Source: Bacteroidota bacterium
GTDB taxonomy: Bacteria; Bacteroidota; Bacteroidia; Flavobacteriales; Flavobacteriaceae
Length of the DNA stretch: 48,479 bases
Direction: 5' to 3'
NCBI GenBank assembly: GCA_027593245.1
Contig: JAQCJC010000005.1
Span: 1-48,479 of the forward strand
Both the position numbers and the translations under genes were made by a program. The notes under the pieces were generated by a model. It was given only the letters and a program-made list of their open reading frames with translations. It ran no database searches and was not told where the DNA came from. Positions 36,243-45,842 of this stretch are shown one piece after another. Within the stretch, counting starts at the first letter, position 1. Each line of letters starts with the position of its first letter.

Positions 36243-36815
36243 ATGAAAAACATTGTATTATTTGGCCCCCCGGGTGCAGGAAAAGGGACGCAAGCCAACT
36301 TCATAAAAGACAGCTATGATCTGGTACACATATCTACAGGAGATGTCTTTCGTTACAATATTAAAAATCAAACCGATTTAGGAATATTGGCCAAATCATT
36401 TATGGATAAAGGTGATCTTGTTCCAGATCAAGTCACAATAGATATGTTGGCGGACCAAGTGGCCAAAAACTCGCAGGCTAATGGGTTTATTTTTGATGGA
36501 TTTCCACGAAACACATTTCAAGCCGAGGCATTAGATGACATTTTAAATAATTATAATACTGAGGTCAATGCGATGATTGCATTGGAAGTAGACGACGAAG
36601 TTTTAGTGAATCGACTTCTTAAGCGAGGGCAAACTAGCGGTCGTGCTGATGACTCCTCAGAAGAAATAGTGCGGAACCGTATTAAAATATACTACGATGA
36701 AACCGCTGTTTTAAAATCTTTTTACGAACAAAAAGATAAATATTACGGGGTTGACGGAGTTGGAGCTATCGATGCAATTACTGCGCGTTTAAACGCCATA
36801 ATCGATGCGCTGTAA
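36243..36815 (+). CDS. adk: Adenylate kinase (short form)
   Basis: Interconverts ATP + AMP and 2 ADP. 190 residues. P-loop GPPGAGKGT (7-15), AMP-binding STGDVFRYNI, FDGFPRN, and the lid region shortened to LLKRGQTSGRADDSSEEIVRNRI. This lacks the longer zinc-type lid, as in the short bacterial and eukaryotic AK1-type forms. obgE follows after 11 bases, so the two are probably cotranscribed. Confidence 0.97.
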   Translation: MKNIVLFGPPGAGKGTQANFIKDSYDLVHISTGDVFRYNIKNQTDLGILAKSFMDKGDLVPDQVTIDMLADQVAKNSQANGFIFDGFPRNTFQAEALDDILNNYNTEVNAMIALEVDDEVLVNRLLKRGQTSGRADDSSEEIVRNRIKIYYDETAVLKSFYEQKDKYYGVDGVGAIDAITARLNAIIDAL

Positions 36816-36826
36816 ATAGATAAAAG

Positions 36827-37825
36827 ATGACTGAAGGTAATTTCGTTGATTACATAAAATTATATGCTTCCTCCGGAAATGGTGGAAAGGGCTCGGTACA
36901 CCTACATCGCGAAAAATACATCACAAAGGGCGGACCGGATGGAGGTGATGGTGGTCGTGGAGGACATGTGATCATTCGAGGAAACGAAAACCTTTGGACA
37001 TTACACCATCTAAAATTTAAAAAACATTTAAGAGCAGGCCATGGCGAACATGGTAGTAAGAGCCGAAGTACTGGAGCCGACGGTGTTGATGTTTATATTG
37101 ATGTACCTCTTGGCAGTGTTGTCCGCGAAACAGAATCTAATACAATTTTATTTGAAATCACTGCGCATGACGAAGAAGTTATTTTGTGTGAAGGTGGTAA
37201 AGGAGGGCGCGGGAATTGGCACTTCAAATCGTCAACAAATCAAACCCCGAGGTATGCACAACCTGGAATGCCTTCTATTGAAAAATATGTTACAATAGAA
37301 TTAAAAATTCTTGCCGATGTAGGACTCGTTGGTTTTCCCAATGTTGGGAAATCCACATTATTGTCTGTTGTAACTTCAGCAAAGCCTAAAATTGCTGATT
37401 ATGAATTTACAACCTTGAAGCCGAATTTGGGTATTGTGGAGTATCGAGACTTCCAGTCTTTTGTAATGGCTGATATACCTGGAATTATAGAAGGTGCTGC
37501 TGAAGGTAAGGGCTTGGGGCATTATTTTTTGCGGCATATCGAACGCAATTCAATTCTCTTATTCTTGATTCCAGCTGATGCTGATGATATAAAAAATCAG
37601 TACGATATTTTGTTGGATGAATTGAGGCGCTACAATCCAGAAATGCTAGATAAAGAACGCATCGTAGCTATTTCTAAAAGTGATTTATTGGATGATGAAT
37701 TAAGAGCGGAGCTTAAACAAATTCTTGACAAACAAATGCCTGTTGAGTACTTGTTTATATCATCTGCGGCACAAACTGGTATCATGAATCTAAAAGACCT
37801 TCTTTGGAAACAGCTTAATACTTAA
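36827..37825 (+). CDS. obgE: GTPase Obg/CgtA
   Basis: Ribosome-associated GTPase acting on 50S assembly and the stringent response. 332 residues. The glycine-rich Obg fold (1-158) includes [14 protein letters not shown]; the G domain has GFPNVGKST, the TTLKPNLG switch region, DIPGIIEGA and SKSD. The C-terminal OCT domain found in some Gram-positives is absent, which is normal in this phylum. Coupled with adk. Confidence 0.97.
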   Translation: MTEGNFVDYIKLYASSGNGGKGSVHLHREKYITKGGPDGGDGGRGGHVIIRGNENLWTLHHLKFKKHLRAGHGEHGSKSRSTGADGVDVYIDVPLGSVVRETESNTILFEITAHDEEVILCEGGKGGRGNWHFKSSTNQTPRYAQPGMPSIEKYVTIELKILADVGLVGFPNVGKSTLLSVVTSAKPKIADYEFTTLKPNLGIVEYRDFQSFVMADIPGIIEGAAEGKGLGHYFLRHIERNSILLFLIPADADDIKNQYDILLDELRRYNPEMLDKERIVAISKSDLLDDELRAELKQILDKQMPVEYLFISSAAQTGIMNLKDLLWKQLNT

Positions 37826-37864
37826 AGACTGTCTTTAGACTTACTTTGATGACCTACAATATAG

Positions 37865-38797
37865 ATGTTAAAACTAATGAAAAGAGTCTGTTTTTTTCTT
37901 GTCTTTTGCTTCCAGCCTTTCCTTTTTGGTCAATCTATTCCTAAAGATTTCAATGCATTGTGGAAAGTCAAGGACTATAAATCACTAGTACATAAGTTAG
38001 AGCAGTTTACCAACCTTTATCCAAATCATTTGGAAGCAATAGAACAACTTGGTGATGCCTACGGACGAATCTCTGAATGGGATCGCGCTTCAAAGTGTTA
38101 TGAAAAACTAATCCATATAAAACCAGATGAGGCTAACTATCACTATAAATACGGTGGCGTACTTGGCAAAATGGCAAAAGAGAGCTCAAAGTTCAAGGCT
38201 TTAGGTCTGATTAATCAGACAAAAAAATCATTCACTACTGCTGTCAAGCTAGATCCGTATCATTGGGCAGTACGTTGGGCACAAGTGCAATTGTATGCTC
38301 AATTACCTGGTTTTTTAGGGGGGAGTTATGATAAAGCGATAGCATATGCTGAGGAGCTACAATCAATTTCTAGACTCGATGGCTATTTTGCTAAAGCTTA
38401 TATTTATGAACAGATGGATGAGCATAGTCTTGCTCGAAAATATATGAAAAAAGGGATTAAGCTAAGACAGGATTTTTCATGTTTAAATTCAAAACACTAT
38501 TCAGAACATTGTAAAATAAACAGTAATGACCTTCGTTACTATTTGGCTTTAGCCTATTTGACCGAGAATATGGAACTGAATACTGCAGCATTTTTATTTG
38601 AAAAATATATTTCTGATTTTAGTTCAGCTGATACAGTACCACTTGAATTAGCGTATTTTCAATTGGCGAACCTATGTTTAATTCAAGACAATACTCAAGG
38701 TGCTTTGACTCATTTAAACCACGCCTTAGAATTGAATTCAGATTTTGATTTAGCCAAAAACGCAAAAAAGCGTATTTTAATGTCTTTGCCTGATTAA
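37865..38797 (+). CDS. Exported TPR protein
   Basis: 310 residues with a signal peptide (KRVCFFLVFCFQPFLFGQ, cleavage after FGQ). TPR-like helices follow: LEAIEQLGDAYGRISEWDRA and SKCYEKLIHIKPDEANYHYK (about 55-100), GSYDKAIAYAEELQS, and a C-terminal repeat FQLANLCLIQDNTQGALTHL. The centre contains four cysteines and histidines (CLNSKHYSEHCKIN), perhaps a disulfide. Probably periplasmic; partner unknown. ATG at 37865 or 37877 (the latter gives MKRVCFF, a more typical signal peptide start). It lies 39 bases after obgE. Confidence 0.85.
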   Translation: MLKLMKRVCFFLVFCFQPFLFGQSIPKDFNALWKVKDYKSLVHKLEQFTNLYPNHLEAIEQLGDAYGRISEWDRASKCYEKLIHIKPDEANYHYKYGGVLGKMAKESSKFKALGLINQTKKSFTTAVKLDPYHWAVRWAQVQLYAQLPGFLGGSYDKAIAYAEELQSISRLDGYFAKAYIYEQMDEHSLARKYMKKGIKLRQDFSCLNSKHYSEHCKINSNDLRYYLALAYLTENMELNTAAFLFEKYISDFSSADTVPLELAYFQLANLCLIQDNTQGALTHLNHALELNSDFDLAKNAKKRILMSLPD

Positions 38798-38839
38798 AAT
38801 TTTAGTTACTCTGCTTATATTTACGTTAAATAATTTTTT

Positions 38840-40195
38840 ATGAATGTTCATTTTATCGCCATTGGCGGCGCAGCAATGCACAATTTAGCACTTGCCCTAC
38901 ATTTGAAAGGCATACATGTCACGGGCAGTGATGATGTTATCTTTGAACCTTCAAAATCTAGGTTAGACCGCTATGGTTTATTACCCAAAGAAATCGGGTG
39001 GGATCCAGAACGAATAAATTCTTCCCTAGACGCAATTATTTTGGGTATGCATGCAAAAGCCGATAATCCGGAGTTGTTGAGAGCCCAAGAGTTGGCGTTA
39101 AATATTTATTCTTACCCTGAATTTATTTTTGAACAAGCCCAACAAAAAACACGTGTAGTAATAGGCGGAAGCCACGGTAAAACTACAATTACAGCAATGA
39201 TTCTTCACGTATTGGACTACCATGGTAAGGAGGTCGATTATATGGTTGGAGCACAATTGGAAGGCTTTGATGTCATGGTCAAGCTAACGCATCATAATGA
39301 CTTTATTGTCTTGGAAGGCGATGAGTATTTAAGTTCACCTATCGATTTGAAACCAAAATTCCACCATTATAAACCTAATATAGCTTTATTGAGCGGGATT
39401 GCTTGGGACCATATTAATGTATTTCCGACTTTTGAAGATTATAAAGAGCAGTTTTCTATTTTTACAGATAGTATAGTCGAAGGGGGTAGTATTTCTTATA
39501 ATTCAGAAGATCGTTTTGTTAAAGAGGTTGTTGAAAAAAGCCCTAACCCCATTCGGAAATTTCCTTACAAAACACCTCACTACACTATAGAAAATGGGAT
39601 AACCTACTTGGAAACCCCTGAGGGGCCTATGCCTTTGGAGATTTTCGGAAAGCATAATCTTAATAATTTGGCTGGTGCCAAATGGATTTGTCAGCATATG
39701 GGTGTTGACGAGGTTGATTTTTATGAGGCTATTGCTTCATTTAAAGGAGCTAATAAACGATTAGAAAAAATAGCTGATCAATCGTCTTGTGTTGTTTATA
39801 AAGATTTTGCTCACGCACCAAGTAAAGTACAAGCCACTACAAGCGCTGTTAAAAATCAATACCCAAAACGCCGTCTACTTGCTTGTCTAGAATTGCATAC
39901 CTACAGCAGTCTGAATGAGAATTTTCTATCGGAATATGATCAAACTTTAGCTATGGCTGATGAGGCTGTGGTGTTTTTTTCCCCAAGCGCATTACAAATC
40001 AAAAAAATGAAACCCATAAGTGAAGAACAAATAGCACATGCTTTTCAACACAATAATTTGACTGTATATACAGATCCGAGGCAATTCCAGGATTTTTTAA
40101 AGGCTCAAAATTACACAGACACAGCCCTATTGCTGATGAGTTCGGGAAATTATGGGGGTTTGAACTTTGATACATTGGGCCACATGATTATCTAA
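38840..40195 (+). CDS. mpl: UDP-MurNAc:tripeptide ligase Mpl (murein recycling)
   Basis: Mur-ligase family, 451 residues. It attaches the recycled L-Ala-D-Glu-meso-Dap tripeptide to UDP-MurNAc. N-terminal FIAIGGAAMHNLALALHLKG (5-24), the ATP loop GGSHGKTT (109-116), EGDEYLSSPIDLKPKFHHY (typical of Mpl rather than MurC), GIAWDHINVFPT, and C-terminal YKDFAHAPSKVQAT. Full length. A plain MurC is less likely because of the DEYLSSPIDLKPKF segment. A TATATTTA box lies 16 bases before the ATG. Confidence 0.92.
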   Translation: MNVHFIAIGGAAMHNLALALHLKGIHVTGSDDVIFEPSKSRLDRYGLLPKEIGWDPERINSSLDAIILGMHAKADNPELLRAQELALNIYSYPEFIFEQAQQKTRVVIGGSHGKTTITAMILHVLDYHGKEVDYMVGAQLEGFDVMVKLTHHNDFIVLEGDEYLSSPIDLKPKFHHYKPNIALLSGIAWDHINVFPTFEDYKEQFSIFTDSIVEGGSISYNSEDRFVKEVVEKSPNPIRKFPYKTPHYTIENGITYLETPEGPMPLEIFGKHNLNNLAGAKWICQHMGVDEVDFYEAIASFKGANKRLEKIADQSSCVVYKDFAHAPSKVQATTSAVKNQYPKRRLLACLELHTYSSLNENFLSEYDQTLAMADEAVVFFSPSALQIKKMKPISEEQIAHAFQHNNLTVYTDPRQFQDFLKAQNYTDTALLLMSSGNYGGLNFDTLGHMII

Positions 40196-40223
40196 TTTAT
40201 TCACCTACAACACATTTAATACT

Positions 40224-40916
40224 ATGCCCCAATATTCATTACCCATTAAGCAATGGTCACAAGCCGATCAACCACGAGAAAAATTAAGAGACAATGGCGC
40301 TCGTTTTTTAAGCGATGCAGAGCTATTAGCGATTGTCATTGGATCTGGGACACAACAGATTAGTGCTGTTGGTTTATCTAAAATTCTATTATCTGGTGTT
40401 CGAAATAATTTAAACAAATTAGGTAAATGTACATTAGCTCAACTTACTAATTACAAAGGAATAGGAGAGGCTAAGGCCATTAAGATCATGGCAACAATGG
40501 AGCTTGGCCGTAGATACAAATCTACGTCTGTTGAGGACCAAGCAGAAATGGCTTCGAGTAGGTCTGTTTTTGAGCTTATGCAGCCTGTCTTGGGTACTTT
40601 AGACCACGAAGAATTTTGGGTGCTTTATCTCAATAATGCCCACAAGCTAATTTCTAAAAGTCAATTGAGCAAGGGTGGAATTACAGCGGCATTAGTCGAC
40701 AAACGTTTACTGTTTAAAAGAGCACTTGAAGTTGGTGCTGTAGCACTGATTTTAATCCATAATCACCCTTCCGGAAAATTAGAACCCAGTACTTTTGACT
40801 TAAGGCTTACAAATACACTAAAAACTGCAGCTAAAACTTTAGATATTAAAGTATTAGACCATCTTATTGTCACAGAAAAAACCTATTTTAGTTTTGTCGA
40901 TGAAAATTTGCTCTAA
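40224..40916 (+). CDS. radC: RadC family JAB-domain protein
   Basis: 230 residues. N-terminal helix-hairpin-helix KGIGEAKAIKI (78-88) and C-terminal JAMM/MPN+ motif IHNHPSGKLEPSTFD with His179, His181 and Asp192, all metal ligands present. The name RadC is historical and a DNA repair role is not established. The stop overlaps the next start by one base (TAATG). Confidence 0.96.
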   Translation: MPQYSLPIKQWSQADQPREKLRDNGARFLSDAELLAIVIGSGTQQISAVGLSKILLSGVRNNLNKLGKCTLAQLTNYKGIGEAKAIKIMATMELGRRYKSTSVEDQAEMASSRSVFELMQPVLGTLDHEEFWVLYLNNAHKLISKSQLSKGGITAALVDKRLLFKRALEVGAVALILIHNHPSGKLEPSTFDLRLTNTLKTAAKTLDIKVLDHLIVTEKTYFSFVDENLL

Positions 40917-42223
40917 TGCTGCTCATTTATACACCAAAAATAACCAGTAGACTAAAATTTGTATTTAAACAAATATGCACACGTATTTTAGGTATTTCAA
41001 TCGATTTTACAACAACAATCGAGGTTTTTATTGCACATTCTGGGTTAAAAATGTCCTATGGGCCACAGCCATTGGGCTCTGAATTTTTTATTAAAAGTAA
41101 TGGATTGCTTTTTCAGCAAGGTCTGTCAGATATTGAAATTAATGTTCAAAATTGGGGGGACTCTAAATGTTTTTTTTATGTTGGAGAAAAAAGTCATTTA
41201 CCATTCGATATTTTCTCGGCTTCATTTTATCTACTGAGTCGCTATGAGGAGTATTTACCACATGTCAAAGACGAATTTGGGCGGTTTACTAAAGCGTATA
41301 GTTTAGCATTCCAACATCAATTTTTAGATCAGCCAGTTGTTGATATTTGGGCCCACCAATTAAAATCGGAACTAGAAGTTCATTTTCCGGATTTCACGTT
41401 TAAAGCTAAAGCGTATAGAATTCATCCAATCATAGACGTGCCAATGGCCTATTTTTTTAAAAACAAAGGACTTTTGCGTTCTGTAGGCGGATTTCTTTCT
41501 GACCTTTACCATTTTAGATTTAAACTTTTTTATGAGCGCTTTTTGGTATTATTTGGACTTAAAAAAGACCCTTTCAACACGTTCAATTGGATCATAAATC
41601 GACAAAAGAAATCTAAACAAAAGTTTGATGTTTTCTTTCTTGTAGGTGATTATTCTACTTACGATAAGGGTATCAATCTAAATAAAAAAGAATTTGTCGC
41701 ACAGATAAAATCTATCAGAGATTACTGTCATGTTGGGCTCAAAACTTCTTTTTTAGCTCTTGATGATTTTGATAAATTAAAACAAGAAAAACGTCGACTA
41801 GATGCAGTTATAAACTCAAATTCGCATAAGGCTAGAGCCTCATTTTCTAAGGTCAACCTACCGACTACCTACCGAAACTATGTGGATTTGGAAATTGAAA
41901 CAGATTTTTCAATGGGTTATCCAGACACTATAGGATTTAGAGCGGGAACATGTACCCCATTTTTGTTCTACGACTTGGATTTTGAAGTTCAGACCCCCCT
42001 GATGGTTCACCCCTATCAATTAATGGATTTCTCACTGCTTAAATACAACTCTTTTTTAGACAAGAAAGAAACCCTTCTCAAAATTATCCAACAGGTAAAA
42101 AATGTGAATGGAGTTTTTACTCCTGTGTTTCATAACTATACCTTTAGCGGGTGGGACAGATGGTCCGATTTTAAAACCTTGTTTAACATTATTTTAGATT
42201 CAAATAAAGATGTATCAGCATAA
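40916..42223 (+). CDS. Polysaccharide deacetylase-like protein with degenerate metal site
   Basis: 435 residues. N-terminal alpha/beta region with LLSRYEEYLPHVKDEFGRF, typical of a Bacteroidota family fused to a NodB-like deacetylase. In the C-terminal barrel HPIIDVPMAYFFKNKG marks the first motif, and FSMGYPDTIGFRAGTCTPFLFYDL the later conserved segment. The region where relatives carry a His-Pro-Ser (as I recall it) reads VGLKTSFLAL, so one metal-binding histidine seems lost. Activity is therefore uncertain. It overlaps radC by one base and the HAD gene by 14 bases, so the three are coupled. Confidence 0.8.
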   Translation: MLLIYTPKITSRLKFVFKQICTRILGISIDFTTTIEVFIAHSGLKMSYGPQPLGSEFFIKSNGLLFQQGLSDIEINVQNWGDSKCFFYVGEKSHLPFDIFSASFYLLSRYEEYLPHVKDEFGRFTKAYSLAFQHQFLDQPVVDIWAHQLKSELEVHFPDFTFKAKAYRIHPIIDVPMAYFFKNKGLLRSVGGFLSDLYHFRFKLFYERFLVLFGLKKDPFNTFNWIINRQKKSKQKFDVFFLVGDYSTYDKGINLNKKEFVAQIKSIRDYCHVGLKTSFLALDDFDKLKQEKRRLDAVINSNSHKARASFSKVNLPTTYRNYVDLEIETDFSMGYPDTIGFRAGTCTPFLFYDLDFEVQTPLMVHPYQLMDFSLLKYNSFLDKKETLLKIIQQVKNVNGVFTPVFHNYTFSGWDRWSDFKTLFNIILDSNKDVSA

Positions 42224-42896
42224 AAAACACTTGTTTTTTGATCTCGACCACACCCTTTGGGATTTTGATAAAAACTCTGCATTGACTTTTGAATACATTT
42301 TTAAAATCAACAGTATTGAAGTGAATTTAAATACTTTTTTAGGGGTTTATATGCCAATAAACTTGGCGTATTGGAAGTTATATCGGGAGGAGAAAATTGC
42401 TAAAGATCGTCTGCGGTATGCACGACTTAAAGATACATTTGACGCACTTAATATTCAAATCAGCACCCGAATAATCAATAAACTCTCTGATGATTACATA
42501 ATTCACCTTTCTAGGTTTAATCATTTGTTTGATGGGGCCATCGAGGTTTTAGATTATTTATATCCAAAATACAGCTTGCATATCATAACCAATGGTTTTA
42601 AAGAGGTACAAAACGGAAAATTAAATAAAGCTGGTATTGCACATTATTTTGAGACTGTTACCAATTCAGAAATGGTCGGGGTAAAAAAACCTAATCCTAA
42701 AATTTTTAAGCATGCACTTAAACAAGCTAAGGCCTTGCCTGAACATAGCCTTATGATTGGCGATAACTTGGAGGCGGATATTTTAGGGGCTATAGATTTC
42801 GGTATAGATGCCTTGTGTTTTAATTACCATAAGGAGATTATTCCAAAAGCTATACAGTCTATCAATCAGCTTTTGGAGCTCAAGCATTTTCTGTAA
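42210..42896 (+). CDS. HAD-family phosphatase, YjjG-like nucleotidase
   Basis: 228 residues. HAD motif I FFDLDHTLWDFD (10-21, nucleophile Asp12), motif II IITNGF, motif III lysine in KKPNPKIFKHAL, motif IV MIGDNLEADILGA. The cap is of the helical type. The DHTLWDF signature and layout fit YjjG, which dephosphorylates (noncanonical) pyrimidine nucleotides. It overlaps the preceding gene by 14 bases. Confidence 0.9.
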   Translation: MYQHKKHLFFDLDHTLWDFDKNSALTFEYIFKINSIEVNLNTFLGVYMPINLAYWKLYREEKIAKDRLRYARLKDTFDALNIQISTRIINKLSDDYIIHLSRFNHLFDGAIEVLDYLYPKYSLHIITNGFKEVQNGKLNKAGIAHYFETVTNSEMVGVKKPNPKIFKHALKQAKALPEHSLMIGDNLEADILGAIDFGIDALCFNYHKEIIPKAIQSINQLLELKHFL

Positions 42897-42936
42897 TTTT
42901 AAAAAAATAAGTATCTTCAACATAAAATTAATATCC

Positions 42937-43782
42937 ATGAAAAATAAATCAATCATAGTTTTTTGTTTATTGATTGCTTTTCAAAACTTCACTTTTGCAC
43001 AAAGCGACATCAATAATTACAAGTTTGTTTCTGTTTCTGATCGTTTTGATTTTTTAAAAACATCAGATCAGTATAAGCTTAACTCTTTAACAAAATTCTT
43101 ACTTAACAAAAGCGGTTTTACTGTACTGGACAGGTTAAATAGTTATCCGAAAGATCTTTCAGAAGACCGCTGTTTATTGCTGGATGTCTCTGTTGAAAAA
43201 CTAAAAGGATTTTTAAAAACAAAACTTGAAGTTCAGTTTAGAAACTGCCGAAGTGAAATTATTTACAAGTCGGAAATAGGGTCATCCAAACAAAAAGATT
43301 TTCAGAAAGCCTATCACGAAGCTTTGCGCTCTGCCTTTGAATCTGTAGCTGCTCTAGAATACCGCTATGAAGCCCTTCCTCCTTCTGTTGTTGCCAAAGA
43401 TCCAAATTCAGTATTACCGGCTAAGGCACCTGTTCCTGCGGAAGTGTCAGAGCCTTACAAAGCGCCCCCTGTGCCCGAAGTTCCTGTTGTATCATCTGCT
43501 GTTGTAGTACAATCCATACCACCACCAGCACCAAAAGCTCCTCAAACCCCGAAAGTTGTTGTTTCACAAGACGAAAAAAATACGATTCAAGTCAAGGCTA
43601 CAAACTATGGTTTTAAGGTTCTAGATGTTGTTTCTGACAAGGTTTTATACACACTTCACGCTACAATATATGATGGAGTTTTTATTATAAATAATAAACC
43701 TGGTATTGCATACCAGCGAGGGAATCGTTGGGTTCGCGAGTATGTTTCTGACTCAAAAATAGTAATTGAACCTCTTTTTTAG
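42937..43782 (+). CDS. Exported protein with proline-rich linker
   Basis: 281 residues from the ATG at 42937. The frame extends back to 42808 but that part overlaps the HAD gene and is not protein-like. Signal peptide MKNKSIIVFCLLIAFQNFTFAQ. An N-terminal domain (about 25-140) contains YKFVSVSDRFDFL and FLLNKSGFTVLDRLNSYP, followed by a Pro/Ala/Val-rich linker (about 155-210) and a short C-terminal beta domain (YGFKVLDVVSDKVLYTL, GNRWVREYV). The pattern is familiar from flavobacterial hypothetical proteins; no known function. Probably periplasmic or outer-membrane associated. Confidence 0.8.
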   Translation: MKNKSIIVFCLLIAFQNFTFAQSDINNYKFVSVSDRFDFLKTSDQYKLNSLTKFLLNKSGFTVLDRLNSYPKDLSEDRCLLLDVSVEKLKGFLKTKLEVQFRNCRSEIIYKSEIGSSKQKDFQKAYHEALRSAFESVAALEYRYEALPPSVVAKDPNSVLPAKAPVPAEVSEPYKAPPVPEVPVVSSAVVVQSIPPPAPKAPQTPKVVVSQDEKNTIQVKATNYGFKVLDVVSDKVLYTLHATIYDGVFIINNKPGIAYQRGNRWVREYVSDSKIVIEPLF

Positions 43783-43790
43783 TTGGTTTA

Positions 43791-45068
43791 CTAATAATTG
43801 TATTTATCCTTCCAGCGGTGCTTTAGAAAGTCTTTTTGGGTTTGTTCTCTTGCGTTATCGCCAGGAGCATAAAATGTTGTACTCTTAATTTCTTTTGGCA
43901 AAAACTCTTGAGCAACAAAGTTTTGATCATAGTTATGAGCGTATTTGTATTCCTCACCGTAGCCTAGCGTTTTCATAAGCTTTGTGGGTGCATTTCGAAG
44001 GTCTAAAGGTACACTTAGGTTTCCCGTGTTTTTTACGGTTTGCATAGCGGCATTTATGGCCTGATAGGCCGCATTACTTTTTGGAGAACAAGCCAGATAA
44101 GTTGCACATTGACTGAGAACGATTCTGGCATCAGGCATACCAATACTAGCAACTGCTTGCATTGTAGAATTGGCCATAACCAATGCTGTAGGGTTAGCAT
44201 TTCCAATATCCTCGCTGGCCAAAATCAATAACCGTCTTGCAATAAATTTTACGTCCTCACCACCAGATAACATTCGAGCAAGCCAATATACCGCTGCATT
44301 GGGATCGCTACCTCGAATGGATTTTATGAAGGCCGAAATAATATCGTAGTGCTGATCTCCACTCTTGTCGTACAAGGCAGCATTGTTTTGTACCTTCTCA
44401 GTTACAAGTTTGTTGGTGATTATAATTTTTTCTGATGACTCCGAATTGATAATAAGTTCAAAAATATTGAGTAATTTTCGAGCATCTCCACCAGAAAGGC
44501 GAATGAGCGCCTCGGTTTCTTTTAGCCTTATTTGTATTGACGACAAAACTTCGTCGGTAGTAATTGCACGTTGTAATAAGTCTTCTAAATCTTTTTTCTC
44601 AAAAGGGTTTAAAGTATACACTTGACAGCGAGACAATAGGGCAGAGATGACTTCAAAGCTTGGGTTTTCTGTGGTTGCTCCAATAAGTGTTACCCAACCT
44701 TTTTCTACAGCTTGCAGCAGCGAATCTTGTTGTGATTTACTGAAGCGGTGAATTTCATCAATAAAAAGAATAGGGTTTTTAGTGGTAAAAAGTCCACCGC
44801 TTTGTTTGGCTTTTTCAATAACTTCACGCACGTCTTTAACTCCAGAATTTATAGCACTCAAGTTGTAAAATGGCCGATCAGATGTTTTGGCTATAATTGT
44901 TGCTAGTGTAGTTTTCCCTATGCCTGGTGGTCCCCATAATATCATGGAAGGGATCAAACCCTGTTTCAACCCTTGTGTGAGCGCACCTTGTGGTCCTACC
45001 AAATGTTGCTGACTTATATAGTCTGATAATGTAGTTGGACGTAAACGTTCGGCAAGTGGAGTATTCAT
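43791..45068 (-). CDS. rarA: Replication-associated recombination protein A (MgsA)
   Basis: AAA+ ATPase working at stalled replication forks, related to clamp loaders. 425 residues. Walker A GPPGIGKTTLA (45-55), Walker B ILFIDEIHRFSKSQQDSLL, sensor 1 GATTENPSFEV, then the C-terminal tetramerisation domain with ARMLSGGEDVKFIARRLLILASEDIGNANP. Normal length. The stop is 8 bases from the exported-protein stop; the start is divergent from the rhomboid gene. Confidence 0.97.
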   Translation of the reverse strand: MNTPLAERLRPTTLSDYISQQHLVGPQGALTQGLKQGLIPSMILWGPPGIGKTTLATIIAKTSDRPFYNLSAINSGVKDVREVIEKAKQSGGLFTTKNPILFIDEIHRFSKSQQDSLLQAVEKGWVTLIGATTENPSFEVISALLSRCQVYTLNPFEKKDLEDLLQRAITTDEVLSSIQIRLKETEALIRLSGGDARKLLNIFELIINSESSEKIIITNKLVTEKVQNNAALYDKSGDQHYDIISAFIKSIRGSDPNAAVYWLARMLSGGEDVKFIARRLLILASEDIGNANPTALVMANSTMQAVASIGMPDARIVLSQCATYLACSPKSNAAYQAINAAMQTVKNTGNLSVPLDLRNAPTKLMKTLGYGEEYKYAHNYDQNFVAQEFLPKEIKSTTFYAPGDNAREQTQKDFLKHRWKDKYNY

Positions 45069-45122
45069 ACCACAAATTAAACCTTTTTTTTAAGTAATTT
45101 CAAGTTTCGTATTTTTATGTCT

Positions 45123-45842
45123 ATGAAAACAGCTTCATCTTTTCGATTTACGACTGGCGTACTGGGTTACCCTCTTTTTTTTGTCCTGCTTGTCTGGCTC
45201 GTTTTTTGGGCCGATTTTCGATTTGGTCTTCATCTCAGCGAGTTGGGAATTTACCCTCGTAAATTAGAGGGGTTAATTGGTGTTATTTTTAGTCCTTTTG
45301 TTCATGGTTCTTTAGCCCATGTGTACCACAATAGTATTCCTTTATTAGTTCTTTCTATGGCTTTGTTTTATTTCTACAGGCCCGTTGCCTGGAAAATTGT
45401 AGTAGGAGGGATATTGCTTTCTGGATTTATGACTTGGTGTATTGGTAGCTCAGCTTACCACATTGGTGCGAGTGGACTTATTTATGTATTGTTGAGCTTT
45501 CTTTTGTTTAAAGGATTACTTTCAAAGCATTACCGATTGATTGCCCTTTCGTTAGTTGTTGTTTTTCTTTATGGTGGAATGATATGGTACATTTTTCCTG
45601 TTAAGGAAAAGATGTCTTGGGAAGGTCATTTTTCGGGATTTGTAGTAGGTATTTTGTTTTCTCTTATATTTAAATCTTCCATTGCTAAACCTCTCAAATA
45701 TGCTTGGGAAGAAGCTGATTTTGATGCTTCTGATGATCCTTTTTTACAGCAATTTGATAAAGATGGTAATTTTATTGAATCTTCAAAATTTGAGAAGGAT
45801 TCAAATCCTCAAATACACTATTCTTTCAAAGAGGAGGAGTAA
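45123..45842 (+). CDS. Rhomboid family intramembrane serine protease
   Basis: 239 residues from the ATG at 45123; an ATG two codons earlier (45117) overlaps a TATTTTTA -7-like box and seems less likely. Six membrane helices. The catalytic dyad is Ser117 in HIGASGLIY and His169 in WEGHFSGFVVG; HVYHNSIPL (66-74) supplies the oxyanion-side His/Asn. A soluble acidic C-terminal tail of about 50 residues (DFDASDDPFLQQFDKDG). Substrate unknown. The stop overlaps the convergent RlmB-like gene by 25 bases. Confidence 0.93.
   Translation: MKTASSFRFTTGVLGYPLFFVLLVWLVFWADFRFGLHLSELGIYPRKLEGLIGVIFSPFVHGSLAHVYHNSIPLLVLSMALFYFYRPVAWKIVVGGILLSGFMTWCIGSSAYHIGASGLIYVLLSFLLFKGLLSKHYRLIALSLVVVFLYGGMIWYIFPVKEKMSWEGHFSGFVVGILFSLIFKSSIAKPLKYAWEEADFDASDDPFLQQFDKDGNFIESSKFEKDSNPQIHYSFKEEE

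Noticed and set aside
42808-42936. N-terminal extension of the exported protein into the HAD gene
   Set aside because: It overlaps a well-supported gene in another frame, and the ATG at 42937 starts a clear signal peptide.
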